Shown: in pieces, positions 1-9,304 of the stretch
How the letters are laid out: each line of letters opens with the position of its first letter
How positions within the stretch are numbered: the stretch's first letter is position 1
Source of the DNA: Kordia sp965224175
GTDB lineage: Bacteria > Bacteroidota > Bacteroidia > Flavobacteriales > Flavobacteriaceae
Assembly: GCF_965224175.1 (NCBI RefSeq)
Contig: NZ_OZ245041.1
Location: forward strand, 3,658,001-3,722,000
Direction: 5' to 3'
DNA: 64,000 bases
The notes under the pieces: generated by a model
What the model was told of the DNA's origin: nothing
What the model saw: the letters and a program-made list of their open reading frames with translations, nothing else
The model's database searches: none
Translations under genes and position numbers: made by a program

Positions 1-1283
1 TCCATTACCCAAAGTGGTGCAAACTCTTCAGGATTACGCAAGTTTAAGCGTTCAGCCAATTCCATACGTAAAGCACTTAATTGCGCACGTACTTTGTTTG
101 TATTTCCAGATAAAACACAGATTAAATCACCTGCTTTTGCTCCAGTTGCTGCTGCCCATTTTGCTAAATCTTCTTGATCGTAGAATTTATCTACAGATGA
201 TTTGTAAGTTCCGTCTTCATTACATTTTACATATACCATTCCTAAGGCACCAACTTGTGGGCGTTTTACCCAATCAATGAGTTTGTCAATTTCCTTGCGT
301 GTATATGTTGCTCCACCTGGAACAGCGATTCCAACAACCAATTCTGCCGAATTGAATACTTTGAAGTCTTTGTGTTGTGCAACTTCATTCAATTCACCGA
401 ATTCCATTCCGAAACGAATGTCTGGTTTGTCATTTCCGTAGGTTTTCATCGCATGGTCAAAGGTCATTCTTGGGAATTTTTCAATATCAATTCCTTTGAT
501 TTCTTTTAGCAAATGACGTGTTAATCCCTCAAAAACATTTAAAATATCTTCTTGTTCAACAAATGCCATTTCACAGTCAATTTGTGTAAACTCTGGCTGT
601 CTGTCGGCACGTAAATCTTCATCACGGAAACATTTTACAATCTGGAAATATTTATCCATTCCACCAACCATCAATAATTGTTTGAAGGTTTGTGGCGATT
701 GTGGTAATGCGTAAAATTGTCCTTCATTCATACGAGAAGGCACTACAAAATCACGCGCACCTTCAGGTGTCGATTTGATTAAGTATGGTGTTTCTACTTC
801 AATAAATTCCTGCTCAGACAAAAACTTGCGAACTTCCATCGTTACTTTATGACGGAATATCAAGCTGTCTTTTACAGGATTACGACGAATATCTAGGTAA
901 CGATATTTCATTCGGATATCTTCTCCACCATCCGTTTCATCTTCAATGGTAAATGGAGGTAATAATGAAGCATTTAAAACCGTCAATTCTTTTACTAAAA
1001 TCTCGATATCTCCCGTAGGCATATTTGGATTTTTAGAAGCACGTTCAATCACTTCACCTTTTACTTGAACTACGAACTCTCTTCCAAGTGTTTTTGCCTT
1101 TTCAAAAATGTCTGCAGGCGTACGTTCTTCATCAAAAATTAATTGCGTGATTCCGTAGCGATCGCGAAGATCGACCCAAATCATAAATCCTTTATCTCTA
1201 GACTTTTGAACCCAACCTGCTAAGGTAACTTCTTGTGTAATGTGCGATGATCTTAACTCACCACAACTATGTGATCTGTACAT
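1..1283 (-). CDS. aspS: Aspartyl-tRNA synthetase, 5' part (C-terminus outside window)
   Basis: Charges tRNA-Asp with aspartate in the cytoplasm. The reverse strand reads from ATG at 1283 as MYRSHSCGELRSSH, then an OB-fold anticodon-binding domain (GWVQKSRDKG, WVDLRDRYG), then the class II catalytic core with motif 2 (FRDEDLRADRQPEFTQ) and the bacterial GAD-type insertion (VVGIAVPGGATYTRKEID). The frame stays open for 427 codons to base 1, so about 150 C-terminal residues including class II motif 3 lie outside. The start is supported by a TAAATTTG promoter element about 22 bases upstream. Family assignment is secure; whether the enzyme also charges tRNA-Asn cannot be judged from this part alone. 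Confidence 0.96.
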   Translation of the reverse strand, partial: MYRSHSCGELRSSHITQEVTLAGWVQKSRDKGFMIWVDLRDRYGITQLIFDEERTPADIFEKAKTLGREFVVQVKGEVIERASKNPNMPTGDIEILVKELTVLNASLLPPFTIEDETDGGEDIRMKYRYLDIRRNPVKDSLIFRHKVTMEVRKFLSEQEFIEVETPYLIKSTPEGARDFVVPSRMNEGQFYALPQSPQTFKQLLMVGGMDKYFQIVKCFRDEDLRADRQPEFTQIDCEMAFVEQEDILNVFEGLTRHLLKEIKGIDIEKFPRMTFDHAMKTYGNDKPDIRFGMEFGELNEVAQHKDFKVFNSAELVVGIAVPGGATYTRKEIDKLIDWVKRPQVGALGMVYVKCNEDGTYKSSVDKFYDQEDLAKWAAATGAKAGDLICVLSGNTNKVRAQLSALRMELAERLNLRNPEEFAPLWVM

Positions 1284-1304
1284 GTGTATGCGATTTTAAA
1301 AGCG

Positions 1305-1312
1305 CAAATTTA
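1305..1312 (-). promoter_or_regulatory. Bacteroidota -7 element for aspS
   Basis: Read on the minus strand this is TAAATTTG, matching the TAnnTTTG consensus of the main Bacteroidota sigma factor. It would place the transcript start near 1298, about 15 bases before the ATG. No clear TTG -33 element is seen. Confidence 0.45.
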
Positions 1313-1542
1313 ATGGTTTTTGGTGGATGAATGGTGTAGGAATTAAAATATTTTGGGAGAACTAAAGATTAAATAATTTTTGTGAACTTTTTTTGAATGA
1401 ATTTTTCTTAAGTCACTTTTTTTAGATGAATGAGCGATTATTTATTCCCTTTTTTAAAGCTAATGTTACCCTTTTTTAATTAGTTAACTATTTAAAAGTA
1501 AGCGCTTTAGATTTTCAATGTTAATTTAATGTTACGTAAATG

Positions 1543-1573
1543 TTGTCTGAAGGTAAAAAAAATGTTACCTTTG
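1543..1573 (+). promoter_or_regulatory. Promoter of the MORN-repeat gene
   Basis: TTG at 1543-1545 and TACCTTTG at 1566-1573 are separated by 20 bases, the spacing expected of the Bacteroidota housekeeping promoter (-33 TTG, -7 TAnnTTTG). The octamer AATGTTAC occurs three times here (1462, 1528 and 1561), the last overlapping the -7 element. The rest of the 340-base gap between aspS and 1625 shows nothing else. Confidence 0.6.
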
Positions 1574-1624
1574 TAATGTAATTATTAAGAGAGTCCTCAA
1601 ATTATTAAAAAAATATATATATAT

Positions 1625-1984
1625 ATGAAAAAGTTACTTTTTATAGCAGTTTTTCTTGTTTCAGGAACAATTGCATTCGCACAAAATAATGACAAGCCTA
1701 AATTAGAGAAAAAAGGAGATTTGATTGAAGCTACTTATTACCATGATAATGGAGTAGTAGCGCAAACAGGATTTTTTACGCTAGAAGGAAAAGTGCAAGG
1801 AGAATGGAAATCTTATGACGAAAATGGAAAGAAAACTGCCATCGGAAATTATGAGAATGGAAAGAAAGTTGGAAAATGGTTTTTCTGGAATACAAATCAA
1901 CTAAGTGAAGTAGATTATTCTGAAAGCAAAATCAAAAAAGTTAATAGCTGGCAACGTACAAGTTCAGTTGTGAGCAACAAATAG
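1625..1984 (+). CDS. Small secreted MORN-repeat protein
   Basis: This 119-residue protein starts with a Sec signal peptide (MKKLLFIAVFLVSGTIAFAQ, cleavage after AFA). The mature part holds two to three MORN-variant units of the YwqK type, seen as GxWKxYxENGKK and YENGKKVGKWFFW, which form short beta-hairpin strips. Such proteins are very common in Flavobacteriaceae, in the periplasm or on the surface; their function is generally unknown. The gene stands alone, with its own promoter at 1543-1573 and a strong terminator at 2001-2038. The start follows a TA-repeat leader; no Shine-Dalgarno is visible, as is usual in this phylum. No enzymatic role is implied. Confidence 0.8.
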   Translation: MKKLLFIAVFLVSGTIAFAQNNDKPKLEKKGDLIEATYYHDNGVVAQTGFFTLEGKVQGEWKSYDENGKKTAIGNYENGKKVGKWFFWNTNQLSEVDYSESKIKKVNSWQRTSSVVSNK

Positions 1985-2000
1985 GAAGATAAAACGATCA

Positions 2001-2038
2001 AAAAAATCCCGAAGTCTATGTAGATTTCGGGATTTTTT
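2001..2038 (+). terminator. Rho-independent terminator after the MORN gene
   Basis: AAAAAATCCCGAA pairs with TTCGGGATTTTTT, and the stem continues through GTCTA/TAGAT with one G-U pair, followed by a T run. The A-rich left arm could also terminate on the opposite strand. The 260 bases between here and the next terminator show no gene. Confidence 0.85.
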
Positions 2039-2298
2039 ATTTTTAGGAAGTTCTGTGTAAGCTTATTTGAATAGACTTGAATAGCTTTGTTCATTTTTAT
2101 TCTAAGTGTTGCTGATGCGTTTATTTGTTGGATGAGTTTATCGTCTAAGAAAGTTTAGAAACGACTAAATGTATGTATACTGTTTTTGTAGTTTTCTATT
2201 GTTTAAGATAGAGAGTAGAGAAGTTAAAAATGCTTCTACAAGGCTGAAAAACGAGTACTTTTTAATAGATACTATGCCTCGTTATAAAGTACAGATAT

Positions 2299-2328
2299 AA
2301 AAAAACTCCGCTACGTAGCGGAGTTTTT
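2299..2328 (-). terminator. Terminator of the efflux operon
   Basis: Perfect stem ACTCCGCTA/TAGCGGAGT with a two-base CG loop and T runs on both strands. It lies about 10 bases past the stop codon of the RND permease and probably acts in both directions. Confidence 0.85.
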
Positions 2329-2337
2329 TTGTTTGTA

Positions 2338-5300
2338 TTATACTGTTTTTACAGGTAAATCGATTTCATTAAGATCGATATCATCGTCGTCGTTGTGATA
2401 ATGATGAGGAATATCATCTTTCTCAATTTCAGGACGTTTGCTTTTAAATGCCCAGAATTTGAACTTGGTAATCAGGAAGAATAATATTGGAACAATAATT
2501 AATGTAAGGAATGTTGCAATGATTAATCCGTAGATTACTGTCCAAGCTAATGGTCCCCAGAAAATTACGTTGTCTCCTCCTAAGTATATTTTTGGATCAA
2601 ATTCACTGAATAATGAGAAGAAGTCAATGTTAAATCCAATCGCTAATGGAATTAGTCCTAATACTGTCGTAATTGCCGTTAGTAATACAGGACGCAAACG
2701 TGCTTTTCCAGCTCTCACTACTGCTTCAAATACATCCGGAATTGGTAAATATCTAGTTTCTTCAATTTTTAGATCATGTTTTTTTCTATCTATTAAGAGT
2801 TGTGTATAATCAAGTAGTACTACACCATTGTTTACCACAATTCCTGCCAAGGAAATAATTCCCATCATCGTCATCATAATTACAAATGGTGCACCAGTGA
2901 GTAAAATTCCACCAAAAACACCAATTAAACTTAAGAATATAGCAATCATAATGATTGTTGGTTTTGAGATAGAGCTAAATTGGAAGATTAAAATCAACAT
3001 AATAAGTCCTAAACCAGCAAAGAATGCACCTCCTAAAAAGTTTTGTTGCTTGTTTTGTTCTTCAATTTGCCCTGTGAAATCTACTTTGATTCCTTTATCT
3101 TCTACTTTAAATTCATCTCCAATTTCTGCTTGAATTTGAGCCACAATAGCACCAGCATCTGTGAAGCCTGGAGCCATTCCTGAATATACAGTTACTACTC
3201 GCTTGTAATCGTTGTGTTTAATAGCGCTAAATCCAGAAGTGTTTTGTTGCTTAGTTATCGCTGAAACAGGAATTTCTTTCAATTGTCCCATTTGGTTTCT
3301 GAAAATCAATTTCTGATTGAATAATGAACTTGTATTGTAACGATTGTCCTTGTTGAAGCGAACATATATGTCGTAATCTTCACCATCTTCTTTGTATACG
3401 GCAGCTTTTACACCAAATAAAGAATTACGTAATTGTTGTCCAACTTGTCCAGCAGAAACTCCTAATTCTCCAGCTTTTTCTCTGTCAACTACTACCTGCA
3501 TTGCAGGTTTTCCTTTATTTACATCTATTTTTAATTCTTCAATTCCTGGGATATTTTTAGAATTGATTAATTCACGTAGTTTTTCAGCTTCTGCAATTAA
3601 CTGTGTATAATCATTCCCTTCTAATTCAATATTGATAGGATATCCTGTTGGTGGACCAACAGCATCTTTTTCTACAGAGATTGCAACTCCAGGATAAATT
3701 CCTTTTAAAGCTTCCGTTACTTTAGTACGTAATACTTCACTGTCTTCACCTTTACGGAACTTATATTCACGCATGGAAGCAGTAATTTTTCCTTTATGCG
3801 GCATTTCTGCGGAAGAACCACCATCAGTTTGAGGGTTTCCAGCTCCTTCACCAACTTGAGATACTGCAGATTCTACTAAGAAGTTGCGTTCTCCATCTTC
3901 CATATATTCATCACCATTTAATACAGTGTAAACTCGTTGCTCAATATCTTTGGTAATTTGATTTGTTTTGTCAATAGCAGTTCCTTGTGGATATTCTATA
4001 TAGACAATAATTTGATTTGGTTTGTTATCTGGAAAAAATTCTACCTTGGTACGCTTGCTTCCTATTGATCCTCCAAATGCCATAAAAGTTGCAATTAATA
4101 GCGCAAAGGTTCCAAAAGAGAATACATATGGTCTCCATCCGCCTAAAGCAAAACGTAAGAAACGTTCGTAAGTTCTTTCTAATGCAGCTAATATTCTGGT
4201 TTGGAAGAAACGTGCCATTGGTTTTAATACATATTTGTATGCCCAAAACATAATGGCAATAAATATGAATAAGGTTCCTAGTCCTTTCGCTGCTCCGCCA
4301 ATTACTAAACAAATCATTCCAAGAACTCCTAGTAAAACACTTATGAAAATAAGTTGACGTACTTTTAGTCTACGTTCTCCAACTTCCATGAATTTTGATA
4401 CCATCATAGAGTTGATAAATATGGCTACGAATAACGATGAACCTAATACGACTGATAGTGTAATAGGAAAATAAATCATAAATTGTCCCATAACTCCTGG
4501 CCACATTCCTAGTGGAACAAAGGCAGCTACTGTAGTTGCTGTTGAGATGATAATAGGAAACGCAATTTCCCCAATACCTTTTTTGGCAGCTTCTATTCGT
4601 GACATTCCTTCTTCATCCATTAAACGATATACGTTTTCAACAACTACAATTCCGTTATCTACTAACATTCCAAGCCCCATAATTAGAGCAAAAAGAATCA
4701 TGGTATTCATCGTATATCCTAGCATATTTAAAATCATAAATGACATAAACATTGACATTGGAATTGCTAGTCCTACGAATAAGGCATTTCTGAATCCTAA
4801 GAAAAACATTAAGACAAATACAACTAGAATAATTCCGAAAATAATGTTATTCACCAAGTCATTTACTTGGTTGATTGTTTTTTCAGATTGATCATTTGTA
4901 ATGGAAATTGTTAAGTCCTCATGCGATTTCTTAAAGTCGTCAATAATTACATTGATTTGTTCTGCGGCAGCGACCATATTTTTACCAGCACGTTTTTTCA
5001 CATCTAGCATTACTACGCTTTCTCCAAATTCGCGCGCATAGGTAGTTTTTTCTTCTTCTTGAAAACGAACTTCAGCAATATCTCTAAGATATACAGGTCC
5101 GTCTAATGATTTTACAACAAAATTTTCAAGTTCTTTAGGGTTTTCAATTTCTCCTAAAATTCTGATGGTACGTCTTTGTCCAGATGAAATCATATTTCCC
5201 GCAGAAATGGTAACATTTCCATTGGCAATTGCATTTTGGACATCTTGAAAGTTGACTTGTGCAGCCATCATTTTGTAGACATCAACTGCAACTTCTACTT

Positions 5301-5886
5301 CTTTTTCTTGTGCACCACGAATATCGACTTGTTTGATTTCTTTTAAGTCTTCTATTTCATCTTCTAGGAATTCAGCATATTCTTTTAATTTCTCTACAGG
5401 ATAATCTCCTGAGATATTAATATTAAGAATGGGCGTTTCTTCGGAGATATTTAAGTCAAATACATTTGGTTCAACTTTGGCATCGTTAAAAATTGGCCAA
5501 TCTTCACCACCTTTTTCTGCATCAACTTCATCTTTTATTTTTTGTTTTGCGGCTTCAACCGTAAGACTTTCATCAAATTCAACTACAATAATTCCATAAT
5601 CTTCTTGTGATGTAGAAGTAACTTCTACAACATTACTTACATTTTTGATACGATCTTCTAGCGGATCAACAATTAGTTTTTCAATATCTTCCGCGGTATT
5701 TCCTGGATATATTGTACTAATGTAAATTTTCGTTTCTTTAATTTCTGGGAAATTTTCTCTTGGCATACTAAAGTACGCACTAAGTCCCAATACGAGGAGT
5801 AACCCCATGATGATATAGATAATGGTAGGATTATCGATAGCCCATGAGGATAATTTAAACTCCTTATTTATTTTTTTATCAGACAT
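2338..5886 (-). CDS. RND efflux permease (AcrB/CzcA superfamily)
   Basis: Inner-membrane proton-driven pump subunit of a tripartite efflux system. The 1182-residue protein has the RND layout: TM1 near residues 20-40, a large porter domain, a block of membrane helices with the TM4 motif GMLVDNGIVVVEN near residue 410, a second porter domain and a second TM block ending near residue 1150. D410 aligns with the first of AcrB's two proton-relay aspartates; the second position is Asn, which is common in Bacteroidota members. It is slightly longer than AcrB owing to the segment after TM6 and an acidic C-terminal tail. It is the last gene of an operon with tetR, tolC and the fusion protein, 12 bases after the latter. 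Substrate (drug, metal or envelope lipid) cannot be deduced. Confidence 0.93.
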   Translation of the reverse strand: MSDKKINKEFKLSSWAIDNPTIIYIIMGLLLVLGLSAYFSMPRENFPEIKETKIYISTIYPGNTAEDIEKLIVDPLEDRIKNVSNVVEVTSTSQEDYGIIVVEFDESLTVEAAKQKIKDEVDAEKGGEDWPIFNDAKVEPNVFDLNISEETPILNINISGDYPVEKLKEYAEFLEDEIEDLKEIKQVDIRGAQEKEVEVAVDVYKMMAAQVNFQDVQNAIANGNVTISAGNMISSGQRRTIRILGEIENPKELENFVVKSLDGPVYLRDIAEVRFQEEEKTTYAREFGESVVMLDVKKRAGKNMVAAAEQINVIIDDFKKSHEDLTISITNDQSEKTINQVNDLVNNIIFGIILVVFVLMFFLGFRNALFVGLAIPMSMFMSFMILNMLGYTMNTMILFALIMGLGMLVDNGIVVVENVYRLMDEEGMSRIEAAKKGIGEIAFPIIISTATTVAAFVPLGMWPGVMGQFMIYFPITLSVVLGSSLFVAIFINSMMVSKFMEVGERRLKVRQLIFISVLLGVLGMICLVIGGAAKGLGTLFIFIAIMFWAYKYVLKPMARFFQTRILAALERTYERFLRFALGGWRPYVFSFGTFALLIATFMAFGGSIGSKRTKVEFFPDNKPNQIIVYIEYPQGTAIDKTNQITKDIEQRVYTVLNGDEYMEDGERNFLVESAVSQVGEGAGNPQTDGGSSAEMPHKGKITASMREYKFRKGEDSEVLRTKVTEALKGIYPGVAISVEKDAVGPPTGYPINIELEGNDYTQLIAEAEKLRELINSKNIPGIEELKIDVNKGKPAMQVVVDREKAGELGVSAGQVGQQLRNSLFGVKAAVYKEDGEDYDIYVRFNKDNRYNTSSLFNQKLIFRNQMGQLKEIPVSAITKQQNTSGFSAIKHNDYKRVVTVYSGMAPGFTDAGAIVAQIQAEIGDEFKVEDKGIKVDFTGQIEEQNKQQNFLGGAFFAGLGLIMLILIFQFSSISKPTIIMIAIFLSLIGVFGGILLTGAPFVIMMTMMGIISLAGIVVNNGVVLLDYTQLLIDRKKHDLKIEETRYLPIPDVFEAVVRAGKARLRPVLLTAITTVLGLIPLAIGFNIDFFSLFSEFDPKIYLGGDNVIFWGPLAWTVIYGLIIATFLTLIIVPILFFLITKFKFWAFKSKRPEIEKDDIPHHYHNDDDDIDLNEIDLPVKTV

Positions 5887-5898
5887 TGGTTTGATAGG

Positions 5899-7074
5899 TT
5901 ATTTTTTAGTTATAATCGTTACTTCTTGACCATCTTTTACACTACGAGCACCTTCTTTAATTACGGCATTTCCATCAGTTAATCCTTGAACAACTTCTAT
6001 AAAGTCTCCTTGTGTTTTTCCTGTTGAAATAATTACTTTTTTTGCTTTTGCAGTTTTGTCTTGAATAGAATCTGCTATGTATATGTATTGTTCTCCTTCC
6101 GCATTTTCAGAGATCACACTTTGTGGAATTAGAATTGCTTTCGGGTTTGTATAATCGTTAATTTTAAGTTTTGCCGTTAAGTTCGGTTTGATGTTTCCGT
6201 CTTTGTTTGGCACTCCAATTTCTATTTTGAATGTACGATTGTTTGGATCGATAAAATCACCTGCTTGACGTATTTTAGCATTCATTGGTTTTCCTCCTAA
6301 TACAGGGAAATATACTTCTACGTCTTTTCCTTTTTTAACATTCGTTAGATATTTTTCAGGAATTACAGCTTCAATATACATGTCTCGTAAGTTTACGATA
6401 CGTATGATTTGTGTTTGTCCAGCGCCTACAACCGAACCTTGCTCAGTAATTACGTCATCTACAACACCAGAGAAAGGTGCTCGGATGGCAGTTTTGCTCA
6501 ATTGAACTTTTAACTGATCAACAGCTTTTTGTTGTGCTTCGTATGCTGATTTGGTTTGTAAGTACTGAATTTCAGAACCTATTTTTTGATCCCATAATCT
6601 TTTTTGACGATCGTATGTAGTTTTTGCTAAATCTGCTTGAATTTGCAATTGTGATAATTGTTGACTCAATCCGTTGTCGTCAACTCTTGCTAAAATTTGA
6701 CCTTTAGAAACACGTTGTCCTTCTTTTACAAATACTTGTTTTAAAATTCCAGACATTTCAGGAGTAATCACAATATTTTTCTTAGTGTCTACATTTCCTT
6801 GCAATTCTAAGTAGTGATTAAATATGGTATCTTTTGCAGTAAAGACGGTAATTAAAGTTTTCTTTTTTGTTGGATTTATTTTTTCAATCGCATCTGAAAG
6901 TTGTTTGATTTTTGCATCAAGCTCTAGCTTTTCTGCTTTCAAAGCATCTCTCTTTTCTGTAATTTCTTTGACATTTTTTTCAGAGATCAACGTATCTATG
7001 TCTTTCTCTGCTCCACCACCGCAAGAAGCTAAGATGAGTACGATAGGTAGGATTAGTATATTTATTTTTTTCAT
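5899..7074 (-). CDS. Efflux membrane-fusion lipoprotein (AcrA/HlyD family)
   Basis: Periplasmic adaptor linking the RND pump to TolC. I start it at the ATG at 7074 rather than the longer open frame from 7122, because residues MKKINILILPIVLILASC form a clean lipoprotein signal with Cys18 as the lipidation site. A predicted coiled coil follows (LKAEKLELDAKIKQLSDAIEK), then the biotinyl-lipoyl half motifs (GILKQVFVKEGQRVSKGQ and APFSGVVDDVITEQGSVV) around a helical hairpin, then the beta-barrel and membrane-proximal domains. It lies between tolC (61 bases upstream) and the permease (12 bases downstream), the usual order in flavobacterial efflux operons. Confidence 0.93.
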   Translation of the reverse strand: MKKINILILPIVLILASCGGGAEKDIDTLISEKNVKEITEKRDALKAEKLELDAKIKQLSDAIEKINPTKKKTLITVFTAKDTIFNHYLELQGNVDTKKNIVITPEMSGILKQVFVKEGQRVSKGQILARVDDNGLSQQLSQLQIQADLAKTTYDRQKRLWDQKIGSEIQYLQTKSAYEAQQKAVDQLKVQLSKTAIRAPFSGVVDDVITEQGSVVGAGQTQIIRIVNLRDMYIEAVIPEKYLTNVKKGKDVEVYFPVLGGKPMNAKIRQAGDFIDPNNRTFKIEIGVPNKDGNIKPNLTAKLKINDYTNPKAILIPQSVISENAEGEQYIYIADSIQDKTAKAKKVIISTGKTQGDFIEVVQGLTDGNAVIKEGARSVKDGQEVTIITKK

Positions 7075-7135
7075 TATGATTGATTTTTTATCGTTGATGA
7101 GTTGTGTTTTAAACTTATACACTTATAAACTATTA

Positions 7136-8560
7136 TTAGTTTGTTTGATTTAAGATAGTTTCTAATGCTGCTTTTTTATTAATTACATCAAGCATTGCTT
7201 GTAAATATTCTTGTTGCGCGGCATATAATTGTGTTTGCGCTTGACGAAATTCGAAACTAGAAGCAACTCCTTCAAAAAACTTCACTTGATTTTTCTTTTC
7301 AATACGTTCAGAAAGATTAAGATTTTTCTTTGCTGTTTCATATTCTTCAATTGCCAATTGATAATCGCTTTTTGCAGAATCTACTTGAAGTTTTAACTGT
7401 TGTTCTACTTCTAGTAAATCATCTTGAGCTTTTTCTAAATTGATTTTTGCACGTTGTGTAGCAGCACTTCTTTGTAATGAACTAAAGATTGGAATGTTTA
7501 GATTGACACCAAATGCAGCAGAACCAAACCATTGTTGTTCTCTTTCAAAAAATCCGAAGTCATTTCCATTTCCGTTATAACCAGCTGTTACAAATCCTGA
7601 AAGTGAAGGCAATGCTTTACTTTTTTCTAATTTTAATAATAATTCCTTAGATCTTGTATCGTTGGCAGCAATTCTGTAATCTACTGTTTTTGTGACATCA
7701 TCTTCTGTTAGTAGGATAGAAGGTGCTAAATTTTCGATGGTTAATGCTTGAAGTGAATCTGTTAGTTTTGTATCAGTATTCAAGTCAATTCCTAATGTAA
7801 TATTTAGCATTTTATATGATAAATCGCGCAAGCGTACTACATTTCTAAGATTACTTTCTATGCTTGCCAAAGTAATTTCCAATTGTTCTACATCTTCTTC
7901 TTCTGTGAGTCCGTTTTCGTAGATTTTTTTGGTTTCGTTTAAATTTTTCTCAAGTGTCAACTTATTGCGTTCTAAAATCGCAACACTTTCTTCTGAAAGT
8001 AATACGTTTCCATATGCGTTGATAACGGCTTTTCTAATTTCTAAATCTGTTTTTTCTTTGGCATTTTGAGAAATTTCCAAAAATACTTTTGCCGATTGTA
8101 ATCCTACTAAATACGAACCATCAAAGATGAGTTGGTTTAAAGTAATATTAGCGTTTACAGATTGTTTTGTTCCAAAAACGACTGGAATAAAATCGTCTGC
8201 ACTTGGCGCAGTAGGAATGTTATCAAGTACAGGTAAACTACTTAAGTCGTAAAAATCTTCCAGTTGTCTTATTTGACTAAAAGGATCAAAAGCACTTGCA
8301 GGAAGTAAAGAAACTTGCTGTTTTATGTTATTTTGATAGCTAACTGCTCCATTAATTTGAGGAAGTCCAGTAGCTGTAGTCTCCCATTTTTGCTTCTTTG
8401 CAGCCTCAATATCGCGGACTGCATTTTTAGCGGTTCTATTGTTTTCAAGTGCAAATGCAATAGCTTCATCTAAAGAAAAACTTTCAGGCACTTCTTGATT
8501 TTGAGAAAATCCAAGACTAAGAAAACATAAACTAAAGATAAATATTAGTTTGTTTCGCAT
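7136..8560 (-). CDS. TolC family outer-membrane efflux protein
   Basis: Outer-membrane channel of the tripartite pump. The 474-residue product has a signal peptide (MRNKLIFIFSLCFLSLGFSQ) and two repeats of the OEP domain, each beginning with a long helix (SLDEAIAFALENNRTAKNAV in the first half) and rich in coiled-coil heptads with Gln, Ala and Glu. The ATG at 8560 follows the TetR stop codon by one base, which implies translational coupling. Length and repeat structure are normal for the family. Selectivity comes from the pump rather than this subunit. Confidence 0.92.
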   Translation of the reverse strand: MRNKLIFIFSLCFLSLGFSQNQEVPESFSLDEAIAFALENNRTAKNAVRDIEAAKKQKWETTATGLPQINGAVSYQNNIKQQVSLLPASAFDPFSQIRQLEDFYDLSSLPVLDNIPTAPSADDFIPVVFGTKQSVNANITLNQLIFDGSYLVGLQSAKVFLEISQNAKEKTDLEIRKAVINAYGNVLLSEESVAILERNKLTLEKNLNETKKIYENGLTEEEDVEQLEITLASIESNLRNVVRLRDLSYKMLNITLGIDLNTDTKLTDSLQALTIENLAPSILLTEDDVTKTVDYRIAANDTRSKELLLKLEKSKALPSLSGFVTAGYNGNGNDFGFFEREQQWFGSAAFGVNLNIPIFSSLQRSAATQRAKINLEKAQDDLLEVEQQLKLQVDSAKSDYQLAIEEYETAKKNLNLSERIEKKNQVKFFEGVASSFEFRQAQTQLYAAQQEYLQAMLDVINKKAALETILNQTN

Positions 8561-8561
8561 G

Positions 8562-9173
8562 TTATGATGATTGATTAGTTGTTGTTATAAATTTGTTTAA
8601 AGTTTCGAGTCCTTTTGGCGTACAAATTCCACGTATGTGGTATTCTAAAAAGTATTCCATAAGTGTATTCATGGAGAATTGTTTTAAAGGAAATAATTCA
8701 TTGTCCTTTATACCAATAACACCGTTAAAATAAATTCTAGAAATAAATTCGATATTAATTGTATCTCTATACACACCAGATTGTACACCTCTTGTTAAAT
8801 TATCTTTTACGCAATCTTGCATTACGTCATATTGTTTTTGCTTAAGCGTTGCATAGATTTTTGGATAGTATTTTTGCAATTGATATTGTGGAGACGACTT
8901 TTCATCTTTTAAATGTTCCATTACAAAACGTTTGATCTCGTATAGCTCCTCAATAGAATTCTTTTCAGTTGCACAAATCAAATCAATACCTTCACTAATT
9001 ACACAAAACAATGAGTTTGTTACTTCATTTACTAAAGCTGTCTTATTGTTGAAATGTGTATAAATCGTCTTTTTTGATATGCCCATTTCATTGGCAATGT
9101 CGTCCATAGTCACACTCTTAAAACCTAAGTTTAAGAATAATTCCGTTGCAGTTATTTTAATTTTCTCTTTCAT
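8562..9173 (-). CDS. TetR/AcrR family repressor of the efflux operon
   Basis: First gene of the efflux operon and its probable local repressor. The start is placed at the ATG at 9173, giving MKEKIKITATELFLNLGF; the longer open frame from 9212 would begin upstream of the promoter found at 9184-9213 and is therefore unlikely. The N-terminal TetR DNA-binding domain is clear (VTMDDIANEMGISKKTIYTH, residues 21-40); the rest is a helical ligand and dimer domain of unknown specificity. A 9-bp perfect inverted repeat (9196-9223) inside the promoter is the obvious operator, so autorepression of the whole four-gene operon is likely (inference). Confidence 0.92.
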   Translation of the reverse strand: MKEKIKITATELFLNLGFKSVTMDDIANEMGISKKTIYTHFNNKTALVNEVTNSLFCVISEGIDLICATEKNSIEELYEIKRFVMEHLKDEKSSPQYQLQKYYPKIYATLKQKQYDVMQDCVKDNLTRGVQSGVYRDTINIEFISRIYFNGVIGIKDNELFPLKQFSMNTLMEYFLEYHIRGICTPKGLETLNKFITTTNQSS

Positions 9174-9183
9174 AAGTTGGCTG

Positions 9184-9223
9184 CAAATATACTTTGGAAA
9201 CTTTAAAAACAAAAAAAGTTTCC
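9184..9223 (-). promoter_or_regulatory. Promoter with embedded TetR-type operator
   Basis: On the minus strand, TTTG (9213-9210) and TATATTTG (9191-9184) are 18 bases apart, a Bacteroidota -33/-7 pair. Between and around them lies the perfect inverted repeat GGAAACTTT (9196-9204), a 10-base spacer and AAAGTTTCC (9215-9223). A dimer bound there would block the promoter. The leader before the ATG at 9173 would be only a few bases. Confidence 0.65.
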
Positions 9224-9304
9224 TGGGTTTTTACATTTATTTAACAAACGATTTTCATTTCCATAAATTGGAAATATGGTATTTTAGCTGAAATTTTCAG
9301 AAGA

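Noticed and set aside
14..509. Two plus-strand open frames at the left edge
   Set aside because: They are antisense shadows of aspS, whose minus-strand reading has all family motifs.
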